Below, one piece after another: positions 53,236 through 61,563 of a stretch of DNA of 64,000 nt; the first letter of the stretch is position 1; each line of letters starts with the position of its first letter. The notes under the pieces were generated by a model. The model saw nothing but the letters and a program-made list of their open reading frames with translations. It was not told the origin of the DNA and did not search any database. A program made the translations under genes and the position numbers. Origin of the DNA: Salinispira pacifica (lineage in GTDB: Bacteria > Spirochaetota > Spirochaetia > DSM-27196 > Salinispiraceae); assembly GCF_000507245.1 (NCBI RefSeq), contig NC_023035.1:943001-1007000 (forward strand), given 5' to 3'.

Positions 53236-54366
53236 TTAAAAACATGCGAAGCTGCCGTCCCTGCGGATTACTGCGGTACGGAAGAGATCCCCGGCCGTAT
53301 CAGAAACCGCAGCTGTATCAGAGGCTGCATCCGTATCAGAATCAAAAAGACGGATGAGCTCTCTGCCGCCGGAAATGCCGTACCATTGCCCGGAATCTCC
53401 GGGTATCAGCACGCCTGAAGCACCGCTGACCAGGCTCCGGGCAGTCCCAGGCAGTGCAATACGTGCCCCGGGCTGGGGGATTCCCTGTTCCTTCCATGCA
53501 TCCGGATTTCTTCCGGCGGAATACACATCCACACCGGTTCGGTCAGCGGTTAATGCGTATATCCGGCCATTGTGCTCGATTATGTCCCCGGAATAGCCGG
53601 GTGAAGCCGGATCGGTCTTTTCTGTTGAGGTCCCGGACTGGTTTTCGGTATGTTCCAGGGACCTGGGATCCAAAACCCGCAATTCTCCCCGGGAAACGGC
53701 CAGCAAAACTTCACCCTTTGAAGCCTGAATAAGTCCCTCCACAGGTTCTCCATAGCGGGCAATCTCCTGAAGATTTGCGGTAAAAATGCTTCTGAGGCCG
53801 TTTTCCCCCCAGGTGTAGATCAGGCGTCCGCTGCCGCCCATCAGTCCCCTGTTGTGAATATCACCAGCAGGAGCATTCAGCGAAGGACGAATCTCAAGCA
53901 TTTCGTGTTGATATTCCTGAACTGTGCTTCCCCGGGTTTCATCTTCAAAAAAAGCATAGAGTCTGCTGCCGTCGGAAGAAAAAACCAGTTCTTCAACCCC
54001 AGATGCAGAGATCTCATTGCGTCGTTGAAACTCAAAGGTTTCGGTGCTGAATACATCCAGGTAGGGGGCATCCTTGTATGCCACAAAAACAGATACTCCC
54101 CCCGGGGTGGGGCGCAACACCGACGGCCTGAATTCCAGCGTTCTGCTGGCCAGATGCCTGCCGTTCCCGCCGTCATAGAAGCTGAGTTTTTTCTCCTCTT
54201 CGGAAATGGCGGTTATGACATGAGTCTCGGCGGCGGATACAAATCCGGTCCCGCCGGGATGACGGGCAACCCCTGCAGCTGAAATGCTGAGAAGGATGGT
54301 GACTGCTGCTGCGATCACAGGTCCCAGGGGAAATGCGATGCCGTGCTTCCTGCTTTGTCCTGACAT
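53236..54366 (-). CDS. Secreted beta-propeller-like protein of the thiosulfate cluster
   Basis: The 376-residue product has an N-terminal hydrophobic export segment (LGPVIAAAVTILLSISAAGVA). It continues with repeated beta-strand units of the YVTN/WD-like kind (ELVFSSDGSRLYAFFED, VFVAYKDAPYLDVFSTETFEF, IYALTADRTGVDVYSAG). It may be a periplasmic binding or scaffold protein for sulfur handling, but no motif proves that. It ends in ...DGSFACF, with a Cys next to the end. GGAGGTTTTC precedes the ATG. It is first in the operon, 55 bases before tsuA. Confidence 0.75.
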   Translation of the reverse strand: MSGQSRKHGIAFPLGPVIAAAVTILLSISAAGVARHPGGTGFVSAAETHVITAISEEEKKLSFYDGGNGRHLASRTLEFRPSVLRPTPGGVSVFVAYKDAPYLDVFSTETFEFQRRNEISASGVEELVFSSDGSRLYAFFEDETRGSTVQEYQHEMLEIRPSLNAPAGDIHNRGLMGGSGRLIYTWGENGLRSIFTANLQEIARYGEPVEGLIQASKGEVLLAVSRGELRVLDPRSLEHTENQSGTSTEKTDPASPGYSGDIIEHNGRIYALTADRTGVDVYSAGRNPDAWKEQGIPQPGARIALPGTARSLVSGASGVLIPGDSGQWYGISGGRELIRLFDSDTDAASDTAAVSDTAGDLFRTAVIRRDGSFACF

Positions 54367-54503
54367 GAAAACCTCCGGGGAAGTCCCTCTGCGCTATGAA
54401 TCCAATGAACCCGGCATTCAAGAACCAAAGTTGAAAAGGCTGATGCTCCGGGCTCCCGTTCTCTCAATTCACAATGCCTGCTTCAAACTTAACAATGTCA
54501 GTA

Positions 54504-54531
54504 AGTATACTAAACAAAGTAATAAGGTCAA
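54504..54531 (-). promoter_or_regulatory. Likely sigma-70 promoter of the thiosulfate operon
   Basis: On the minus strand TTGACC (54531-54526) and TATACT (54509-54504) are 16 bases apart. The leader to ATG 54366 would be about 130 bases. The repeated AAGTATA sequence near 54504 and 54530 could be an operator. Confidence 0.5.
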
Positions 54532-54646
54532 GTATATTGAGAGGGGTTTTTCAATTTTTCGGGTTTATGAGGATGAAACGGTAAAAAATACTTGTAGATG
54601 CAACATTTTGCTTTCTCACAGAGCCGGTCAATAGTATATTTATGGC

Positions 54647-55201
54647 ATGGATAAGCCCAGGTATCCCGACGAACCACAGCAGCCGGTTTCTCGTGCCACC
54701 GTACCGGTGCAGTTTATCAAATCCCTGTTCACCGCCTGGGCGGCGTTTTTCCTGGATTGGCTGGTTCTGGAGATACTTATTGATCTTACCGGGCTGGTTC
54801 CCAGCATTCTCAAACCCGCGAGCTACATTACCGCACTGATCTTCACCTTCCTGCTGTCAAAATACTGGATATTCAAACCCCGGGGACGGCATGCCACAGC
54901 CACCGAATCTCTTCTGTATGTCCTGGGAGCCGTGGTTTCTCTGGGGATTGCCGCAATGAGCATTCATACCCTCTCCGAACGCTATGCCGTTTTGGATTAC
55001 CGCCTTGCCAACGCACTGGGTATGGCTCTGGTGTTTGTCTGGAATTTTTTCTACCGGAGAGTGGTGGTGTTTCCCGCCTCATCCGCCCCCTCATCCGCAG
55101 GTGCCCCGGCAGCAGGACCAGTAGCAGGACCAGTAACAGAAGCAGTAGGAGGACGAATAACAGGACGTGAAACAGCAGCGGGAGATACGGATTTGGTATG
55201 A
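54647..55201 (+). CDS. GtrA-like membrane protein
   Basis: The 184-residue product has four hydrophobic helices and the GtrA family pattern (ITALIFTFLLSKYWIFKP; LANALGMALVFVWNFFYRRVVVF). GtrA-type proteins are thought to flip polyprenyl-phosphate sugars or related carriers. A variable Ala/Gly/Pro-rich tail (about residues 148-184) contains short near-repeats (AGPVAGPVTEAVGGRITG). It starts 280 bases after the thiosulfate promoter region and is divergent from it. coaBC follows 46 bases later. Confidence 0.8.
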   Translation: MDKPRYPDEPQQPVSRATVPVQFIKSLFTAWAAFFLDWLVLEILIDLTGLVPSILKPASYITALIFTFLLSKYWIFKPRGRHATATESLLYVLGAVVSLGIAAMSIHTLSERYAVLDYRLANALGMALVFVWNFFYRRVVVFPASSAPSSAGAPAAGPVAGPVTEAVGGRITGRETAAGDTDLV

Positions 55202-55247
55202 TACAATAATCCCCGGATGCAGATCATACAATACAGGGAGTTTCAGC

Positions 55248-56606
55248 ATGAGAACCAGGCAAATCCTTTTAGGTGTTACCGGAAGCATTGCGGCATACAA
55301 GTCCGCCGAACTTGTACGATGTTTTATCAAGGCAGGTGCGGATGTGAAAGTTGTGATGACCCCTGCGGCCGGAGATTTTATCACCCCCCTTACTCTTTCC
55401 TCCCTCTCCAAAAACCCGGTGAGCAGCGCGTATTTTGATCCGGAAACCGGTGAATGGGACAGTCATGTTGAACTGGGCCTGTGGGCTGATGCAATGGTGA
55501 TTGCACCGGCGTCGGCTAATACCCTTTCGTCCATGGCTGCAGGCGGCTGCGACAATCTCCTGCTGGCTGCCTATCTTTCCGCACGCTGTCCGGTGTATGC
55601 CGCTCCTGCAATGGATCTTGATATGTATGCCCACCCTGCAACCAGGCGCAGCCTTTCCATACTCCGGGAAGACGGGGTGCGGATTATCGAACCCGCCGAA
55701 GGCGAACTGGCCAGCGGACTCAGCGGTAAGGGCCGGATGGAGGAGCCTGAAACTATTGCCGCCCGGATCCTGGAAGACCTGGATAACGGCTCCCGCGCCG
55801 CCGATGCTGCCGGTTCAGCTCCCGGGGATCATGATCGTTCTGACCCGGGGCCGCCCCAGTTGTCGAAGTCCGCCTCCCTTAAGGGGCGAAAGGCCATGGT
55901 TACCGCCGGCCCCAGCTATGAGGACATAGACCCTGTCCGCTACATCGGCAACCGCTCCACGGGCAAAATGGGCTATGCAATCGCCGAAGCACTGGCATCT
56001 GCGGGCGCCGATGTGACCCTGATCAGCGGTCCCTCCCGCATGAGTACCGCCCATCCCGGGATCCGGCGGATCGATGTTCGTTCGGCACAGCAGATGTACG
56101 AGGCTGCACGGGATCACTTCCCCGATTCGGATATTGCCGTTCTGGCTGCTGCGGTGGCGGATTACCGCCCGGCCTTTCCCCACCGGCACAAGATGAAAAA
56201 GCAGTCCGGAGCCATGAGTCTGGAACTTGAGCGCACCGTGGATATTGCCGGCTCTCTGGCTGAAATCCGCAGGGATCATCAGTTCATTGTGGGGTTTGCT
56301 CTGGAAACCCGGGATGAAGAGGAAAATGCCCTCACCAAACTCCGGAAGAAGCGGTTTGATATGATTGTGCTCAACAGTCTCAACACCCCGGGGGCGGGGT
56401 TCGCCCACGATACCAATTCGGTAACCATCTATTTTTCCGACGGAAGCAGAGAGGAGGGGGCGCTGAAATCCAAAATACGGGTAGCCGAAGATATTGTCTG
56501 CCACATAGTCGAACGCCTCCCTTCCGTTTCTCACAGCGGTTCCGGTGTCGTACTCAAAAGCGGGCTGGACGGTTCTTCAGCGGATGAATCGGGAGGCAGG
56601 GCATGA
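55248..56606 (+). CDS. coaBC: Bifunctional CoaBC (phosphopantothenoylcysteine synthase/decarboxylase)
   Basis: CoaBC makes 4'-phosphopantetheine precursors for coenzyme A: CoaB joins phosphopantothenate with Cys and CoaC decarboxylates. The ~452-residue protein starts MRTRQILLGVTGSIAAYKSAELVR (flavin domain, residues 1-180) with the CoaC segment APAMDLDMYAHPATRR, the family's APAMN-type motif with Asp in place of Asn. The CoaB half includes TAGPSYEDIDPVRYIGNRSTGKMG and DIAVLAAAVADYRP. ATG 55248 follows GGGAG with good spacing. The next gene overlaps by four bases. Confidence 0.94.
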   Translation: MRTRQILLGVTGSIAAYKSAELVRCFIKAGADVKVVMTPAAGDFITPLTLSSLSKNPVSSAYFDPETGEWDSHVELGLWADAMVIAPASANTLSSMAAGGCDNLLLAAYLSARCPVYAAPAMDLDMYAHPATRRSLSILREDGVRIIEPAEGELASGLSGKGRMEEPETIAARILEDLDNGSRAADAAGSAPGDHDRSDPGPPQLSKSASLKGRKAMVTAGPSYEDIDPVRYIGNRSTGKMGYAIAEALASAGADVTLISGPSRMSTAHPGIRRIDVRSAQQMYEAARDHFPDSDIAVLAAAVADYRPAFPHRHKMKKQSGAMSLELERTVDIAGSLAEIRRDHQFIVGFALETRDEEENALTKLRKKRFDMIVLNSLNTPGAGFAHDTNSVTIYFSDGSREEGALKSKIRVAEDIVCHIVERLPSVSHSGSGVVLKSGLDGSSADESGGRA

Positions 56607-57511
56607 GCGAACCATCCTTCTCCGGAAAGCCCGACGCAGAACACCCCCAGGTGCAAAGATCCGCCGGCAGCGGACCCAGGCCTCTGCACCAACTGTCCGG
56701 CATCGATATGCGCAGGATTATCGCGGGAAAAAATCCCTCCCTGGCTGCGAAAATCCCCGCCGTGCTGCTTCGCCGCCTTGAATCCCTGCTGCATGTCCGT
56801 GAGTTGAATGACGCCCTTGCCCGCTTCGGACATTTGCGGGGGGCGGATTTCATCAATGCCGCACTTGATTATTTTGAGGTGAAAATAACCATCCGCGGGG
56901 AAGAACATATTGCAGGCCTTACCCGTCCGGTACTGGTTGCCAACCATCCCCTGGGAGGCCTGGACGGGCTGGTTCTTCTTTCCGTACTCTCCCGGCATTA
57001 CCCTGAAGTGAAGCTGATGGTGAATGATTTCCTTATGAATATTCCCAATCTCAGAGAGCTCTTCGTCCCGGTGAATAAACTCGGGGGAAACCGGCAGAAC
57101 CAGCAGCTGTACCGGGACCTGTTTGCCTCCCAGGCAGCCCTGCTTCACTTCCCGGCCGGCCTGTGCAGCAGAAAAAAAGGCGGAAAACTCAGGGATCTTC
57201 CCTGGAACCGAAGTTATGTCCGTCTGGCCCGGGATACCGGTCGTCCTGTCGTTCCGGCGTTTTTCGCCGGCACCAACCGGAATCTCTTTTATAGAACGGC
57301 AAATCTGAGGCGATGGTTCGGTATCGGATTCAATATCGAAATGCTTCTGCTGGTGGATGAAATGTTCCGAAAGCGGGGCAGGGTACTGGAGACTCGAATC
57401 GGGAGAGGATATTCGGCGGACGAATTGAAAGAGGGGGATATTAATGAATGGAACCGGCGGATCCGCCGGGATCTGTATTCTCTTGATATTTCCGCCGGGA
57501 GAAGAATATGA
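56603..57511 (+). CDS. LPLAT-type acyltransferase
   Basis: The 302-residue product belongs to the lysophospholipid acyltransferase superfamily, with the active-site motif VLVANHPLGGLDGLVLL (NHPxGGLDG-type; His and Asp catalytic) and a later FPAGLCSRKKGGKLRDLPW segment. This variant is found in ornithine-lipid and hemolysin-type acyltransferases. It probably acylates a lipid intermediate. The ATG at 56603 lies within the coaBC stop (ATGA), and the downstream ATP-grasp gene overlaps its own stop by four bases, so the three genes are coupled. Confidence 0.8.
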   Translation: MSEPSFSGKPDAEHPQVQRSAGSGPRPLHQLSGIDMRRIIAGKNPSLAAKIPAVLLRRLESLLHVRELNDALARFGHLRGADFINAALDYFEVKITIRGEEHIAGLTRPVLVANHPLGGLDGLVLLSVLSRHYPEVKLMVNDFLMNIPNLRELFVPVNKLGGNRQNQQLYRDLFASQAALLHFPAGLCSRKKGGKLRDLPWNRSYVRLARDTGRPVVPAFFAGTNRNLFYRTANLRRWFGIGFNIEMLLLVDEMFRKRGRVLETRIGRGYSADELKEGDINEWNRRIRRDLYSLDISAGRRI

Positions 57512-58518
57512 GGCTTCCCAAGTTCCTGAAATGGGAATTCTGGCCCTTCCCCCTGGTGTATATCCCCGTGTACTTCAGCATTCTCTTTCACGGAATTGCC
57601 CGGGGAAAGCTGACCTATTTCCTGGCGGCCAACCCGGGAATGAAGTTCGGCGGATTTGTGGAGTATTCAAAATACGAATCCCTGAAAGTTCTTCCGCAAC
57701 GGTATCTGCCGAAAACCCTGTTCTTTCCATCCCCTCCCGATATGGATGAACTCCTGGAAGCCATGGCCGATTCCCGGCTGGAATTTCCCGTAATTCTCAA
57801 ACCGGATGTGGGAGAGAGAGGATACGGAGTGGAAAAAATCCGTGATACCGTGGAAGCCCGGAACTATCTGAATGTTGCCCGGCGGGCGCTTCTCCTGCAG
57901 GAATACATCCCGGATGAACTGGAATACGGGGTAATGCTCGTACAGGATCCCCGGAGCAGGGAATTGAGAATCACATCCATCGTACAGAAGCAGGGACTGG
58001 AGGTTACCGGCGACGGCACACGGAGTCTTGAAGAATTGGTGAAGGCCGACGACCGCTGCAGATATCATATCAGCATGCTGAAACGGCGCTATGCAGAGCG
58101 CTGGGAGCAGATTCTCCCGGCGGATGAGCGGTTCAGGCTTACAGAAATCGGCAATCACGCCCGGGGTGCCACCTTCCTGGATGCAAACCGGCTTATCTCA
58201 CCATCCCTGGCGGAGACATTCGCACCCCTTGCGGCGGCAATGCCCGGGTTTTATCTGGGAAGGCTGGATATCAAGACAAAGAGCGAACATTCCCTGCTCC
58301 GGGGAGATTTCAAAGTGATTGAGGTGAACGGGGTTAACAGCGAGCCGGCTCATATCTACGACCCGAATTACGGCCTTCTCAGGGGCTGGAAGGATCTCCT
58401 GACACATTGGAAAGACGTGGCGATAATCTCAAAAGCCAATATGGAAGCCGGTCATTCTCCTGAATCTGCCCGCCGCCTGTTCAAGGAAATCCGAAGCCAT
58501 TACTGGCAGAAAAAATGA
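57508..58518 (+). CDS. Membrane-associated ATP-grasp protein
   Basis: The 336-residue product begins with a hydrophobic, aromatic N-terminus (LKWEFWPFPLVYIPVYFSILFHGI) followed by an ATP-grasp fold. It has a substrate/ATP loop FPVILKPDVGERGYGVEKI, LLQEYIPDELEYGVM, and a metal-binding end KVIEVNGVNSEPAHIYDP. ATP-grasp enzymes join a carboxylate to an amine or thiol. Together with the acyltransferase before it, a lipid or peptidyl-lipid modification is possible, but the substrate is unknown. It overlaps the preceding gene by four bases. Confidence 0.8.
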   Translation: MRLPKFLKWEFWPFPLVYIPVYFSILFHGIARGKLTYFLAANPGMKFGGFVEYSKYESLKVLPQRYLPKTLFFPSPPDMDELLEAMADSRLEFPVILKPDVGERGYGVEKIRDTVEARNYLNVARRALLLQEYIPDELEYGVMLVQDPRSRELRITSIVQKQGLEVTGDGTRSLEELVKADDRCRYHISMLKRRYAERWEQILPADERFRLTEIGNHARGATFLDANRLISPSLAETFAPLAAAMPGFYLGRLDIKTKSEHSLLRGDFKVIEVNGVNSEPAHIYDPNYGLLRGWKDLLTHWKDVAIISKANMEAGHSPESARRLFKEIRSHYWQKK

Positions 58519-58567
58519 AACCTCCGAAAGGAATACCTGAAAATTACATTCGGAAAAGGAGCCATAT

Positions 58568-59047
58568 ATGAAGACTCATATGAATTGGAAACGAATAGCA
58601 GCTTTGCTGCTTGTTTGCTGCATAGTCAGTATGAATACGGTGAATCTGTTTTCCCAGGGGGGGATGGTTTCAAGAGGCGAACCAGCCTTGAAAGGATACG
58701 ATCCGGTTGCCTATTTCACCTTGGGAGAGGCCCGGGAGGGGGATCCTGAAATCACCCGCATGTATGACGGCAGGACCTACCGCTTCATTTCACAGGAGCA
58801 TCGGCAGATGTTCATTGCCGATCCACAGGCGTATCTGCCGGAATACGATTCATACTGCGCCTATGCAGTGGCTGGCGGTTCCCTTGCTCCGGTGGATCCC
58901 GAGCAGTGGGTTATTCACCAGGGGCGCCTGTTTCTGAATTTCAACCGGAGAACACAGCGGAGATTTGTGAATGATCTGGAGGGCATGATCAATTCTGCGG
59001 ATGAGAACTGGCCTGCACTGCAACCCCGTAGCTCAGAGGATCAGTAA
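58568..59047 (+). CDS. Secreted YHS-domain protein
   Basis: The 159-residue product has a signal peptide (IAALLLVCCIVSMNTVNLFSQ) and a YHS domain (ALKGYDPVAYFTLGEAREGDPEITRMYDGRTYRFISQEHRQMFIADPQAYLPEYDSYCAYAV). YHS domains are found in metal-linked proteins and copper ATPase accessory proteins; this group (YHS with a YDPVAYF start) is of unknown function. GGAG stands before the ATG at 58568. Its 3' end overlaps the converging NRDE gene by 59 bases, so the genes are convergent and antisense there. Confidence 0.85.
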   Translation: MKTHMNWKRIAALLLVCCIVSMNTVNLFSQGGMVSRGEPALKGYDPVAYFTLGEAREGDPEITRMYDGRTYRFISQEHRQMFIADPQAYLPEYDSYCAYAVAGGSLAPVDPEQWVIHQGRLFLNFNRRTQRRFVNDLEGMINSADENWPALQPRSSEDQ

Positions 59048-59750
59048 ACGGAGGATCCGGGTAATAGTGCAGCAGGGCTTCATTCTGATCCAGGCAAATT
59101 TCGGAAATTGATACGGTGTGAGCGTCGCTTCTGCTCATGCAGATGGCTTCATCCGGCCGGCGGGAGGATGTACGCCGATGAAAGTCTGCAAACTTTTTCG
59201 GATCCCACTGAGGTCCGGCGCCGCCGGCTTCACCCAGGAAGCGTTGAAACTGCTCTTTCCGCTGCGCTGTAATCCGGCCATGCTCAATTCCGCTGCTGGA
59301 GATAATTCCCGGCCTGTCACCAGGTACATCAAGTGTTGTGATCATGCTTCCGTCCCACTCCCATGCCCGGGTCAGCCGCTGTCCAAGCAGAACCAGAAAA
59401 AACGGGGCATACTCGTGGTTCCGGATTTGCCGTTCAATATCCGGGTGGAGGGGCGGCCGGCCTGATTCCAGCAGGTCCCGAATGAGCAGACCCCGGGACC
59501 GCATCCCCGGATCTCTGATGATTTGGTCCCCGGGGTAATTGTTGATTAATGCAAGAAAAAAGCCGTTGCTGTGCACTCCCATCCAGCTTCCGCCGCTGTC
59601 GGGGTCCACGGGCATGAGGTAATCACCGCCCCTGCCGTTGAACAGCCTCGGCGGTTCGGCCCGCCCTCTGGTCCTTTGTTCGTCCCTGTTGAAGAAGATC
59701 CATCGGGGTGTTCCGCCTGCTGTTTCTGGAAAAAACGTCATGGTACACAT
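58989..59750 (-). CDS. NRDE (TANGO2-like) family protein
   Basis: The 253-residue product starts MCTMTFFPETAGGTPRWIFFNRDEQRTRGRAEPP, the NRDE motif at the N-terminus that defines the family; members have an N-terminal Cys and a predicted N-terminal nucleophile hydrolase-like fold. The role is unclear (Golgi/secretion in eukaryotes; haem-related suggestions). CGGAGC precedes the start. The 3' end overlaps the YHS gene by 59 bases in antisense. The DinB-like gene follows on the same strand. Confidence 0.85.
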   Translation of the reverse strand: MCTMTFFPETAGGTPRWIFFNRDEQRTRGRAEPPRLFNGRGGDYLMPVDPDSGGSWMGVHSNGFFLALINNYPGDQIIRDPGMRSRGLLIRDLLESGRPPLHPDIERQIRNHEYAPFFLVLLGQRLTRAWEWDGSMITTLDVPGDRPGIISSSGIEHGRITAQRKEQFQRFLGEAGGAGPQWDPKKFADFHRRTSSRRPDEAICMSRSDAHTVSISEICLDQNEALLHYYPDPPFTDPLSYGVAVQASSHPQN

Positions 59751-59825
59751 GCATTGCTCCGGGTAGTTGAGGTTTTTATCGGGCCGGGAATGGAATTTCC
59801 GGAACCGTGTTCATGGAGTTGATAT

Positions 59826-60425
59826 TTATCTCCTGCCCAAAAATGCCAGGGTGGAGGGGGCTATGCCGAACTCCGGCGGCACGGGAATATTTCTGGAATT
59901 GAGAACCATGGAAATAATGGCATAGTGGTGCAGACTGTGTTCAAGAACAAATTTCAGCTCTCTCTCCAGAGAACTTTCCATACGATGCATGCTTTCAGAA
60001 CCGTTTCCTATTGCTATAACGATCGACTGTTCCCGGGAACCCCCGGGGTTGCGCCATTCATTCAGCATGGATTCTATGTCACCCAGAAGCTTGAGAGCGG
60101 ACTCGGGCCTGTTCTCCACATCCGGATCCCGAATGCGCGTATCGTAATTCAGCACACCCTCGGTGTGTTCACACAGATTCTGATAAAAATTCAGCACATG
60201 GCGAAAATGCTTTCCCACGGTTCCGGCGGCACGGGTTCCCTCCAGCGGGCGGGAGTACTCCCCTGCGCTGAGGGAGGCAATCACTTCTCTTCCCTGTTTC
60301 AACAACCCCAGATTTTCGTCGATCAGGAAGGTCCGAAGCTCCCCGGCCTCCTGCCCGGCGGAACCTGAGACGCTGTCTGCCCGCCGGGTTTGATGGGTGT
60401 TTGTACTCCTGTTTATATCTGACAT
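59826..60425 (-). CDS. DinB-like four-helix protein
   Basis: The 199-residue product resembles DinB/YfiT family proteins: helical, with a His-rich metal site at GTVGKHFRHVLNFY and LEHSLHHYAIIS. Members often act as metal-dependent thiol transferases or have no known function. A Ser/Thr-rich N-terminal extension of about 25 residues is present. GGAGGG precedes the ATG. It lies between the NRDE and hydrolase genes, all on one strand. Confidence 0.75.
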   Translation of the reverse strand: MSDINRSTNTHQTRRADSVSGSAGQEAGELRTFLIDENLGLLKQGREVIASLSAGEYSRPLEGTRAAGTVGKHFRHVLNFYQNLCEHTEGVLNYDTRIRDPDVENRPESALKLLGDIESMLNEWRNPGGSREQSIVIAIGNGSESMHRMESSLERELKFVLEHSLHHYAIISMVLNSRNIPVPPEFGIAPSTLAFLGRR

Positions 60426-60455
60426 TTTACCCTCCGCGAATTTGATTTCCGGACG

Positions 60456-61358
60456 TCAGTATTTCATTATACTCCGGATCTGCTTCCGCTGTATTTCTTC
60501 AATTAATTCTATCATCCGGGATTTCTCCGACCAAAGGATGAAATGATTTTCACCTATAAGTGTGTGAAGCGTTGCTCTTCCCCGGGGGATCATGCTCATG
60601 GCATACAGGGAGTTTTCATAAGGTACAAGACGGTCCCGGGTGCCGTGAACCAGCACAGCCCTGCCTTTCATCGAATCCCATAACGGTTGGAACTTCCTCA
60701 GTTCTTCCTGGTATGCCAGTTTCTCTGCATTTGCCGACTTCCAGGCTCCGGAAAGCATCCAGTTGAAAGGCAGCCAGGAAGCGGGACGGTTAAAGAAGAA
60801 CAGTTTCTGATCCTCCGGGGATAGGGCCCCTGCGATTATCAGACCGCCGGCAACATCTCCGCCGTAATCCAGAAGCATCCGCATGGCCACCGACCCGCCG
60901 AAGGAATGCCCCACCACAAGGGCACCCGGCTCCACAAGGTCTCGGGCAACCCGGGCCTGTGCTTCAAGATCCACAACCGGCTCTCCGTATGCGGAAAACC
61001 CGTAGCCCGGCCGGTCATAGGCAACAAGCCGGTATTCTTCCCATAATCCGCTTTCGGTGAAATAGGGCAGGCTGTCATCCAGGGATCCCGGAGCGCCGTG
61101 AATGAACAAAATCTGAGGTGCTCCGGGGACTGCACCGGTACTCCGGAGAACCCGCACAGCCTGACCCCCTGCTTCCTCCATACCCAGGGTGAACGGCACC
61201 TGGGACCGGGTAAGCCGGGATTCAAGCTTTCTGTCGCTCATCCGGAACGTACCGCAGCCCATGCTCAATAGTAGCAACAGCACTACCGCCACAAAAAGAA
61301 TCCTGGACACCGCCGCCCGGGGGAAAGAAGGGTTGGATGTATATACAAGGGTTGCCAT
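60456..61358 (-). CDS. Alpha/beta-hydrolase lipoprotein
   Basis: The 300-residue product has a lipoprotein-type signal (LFVAVVLLLLLSMGC) and an alpha/beta hydrolase fold. The oxyanion region is LFIHGAPGSLDDS, the nucleophile Ser lies in VVGHSFGGSVAM, the acid in VHGTRDRLVP and the His in IGENHFILWS. It may be an esterase or lipase on the cell surface or in the periplasm. The start at 61358 has no clear ribosome-binding site, and a downstream start is possible. Substrate unknown. Confidence 0.8.
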   Translation of the reverse strand: MATLVYTSNPSFPRAAVSRILFVAVVLLLLLSMGCGTFRMSDRKLESRLTRSQVPFTLGMEEAGGQAVRVLRSTGAVPGAPQILFIHGAPGSLDDSLPYFTESGLWEEYRLVAYDRPGYGFSAYGEPVVDLEAQARVARDLVEPGALVVGHSFGGSVAMRMLLDYGGDVAGGLIIAGALSPEDQKLFFFNRPASWLPFNWMLSGAWKSANAEKLAYQEELRKFQPLWDSMKGRAVLVHGTRDRLVPYENSLYAMSMIPRGRATLHTLIGENHFILWSEKSRMIELIEEIQRKQIRSIMKY

Positions 61359-61509
61359 GGTTCAAATATATGGGTTTTTATAATCAGATCAAGGCATTTT
61401 TGGAATGCCCCAAAGAATGTGGAATAAGCCGGAGAGCGCACATCATGGATTGCCTGCCGGTGAGAGTCGTCCATGTGCATTGCACGGCAGTTCACCTCTA
61501 TTCCGTATA

Positions 61510-61538
61510 TTGAAAAACCCCCAGCCTCCTGCTACTAT
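61510..61538 (+). promoter_or_regulatory. Likely promoter of the lipoprotein gene at 61564
   Basis: TTGAAA (61510-61515) and TACTAT (61533-61538) are 17 bases apart. The start would be about 20 bases before GTG 61564. Confidence 0.4.
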
Positions 61539-61563
61539 TTGAATATACATTAGGGGGCTTTCT

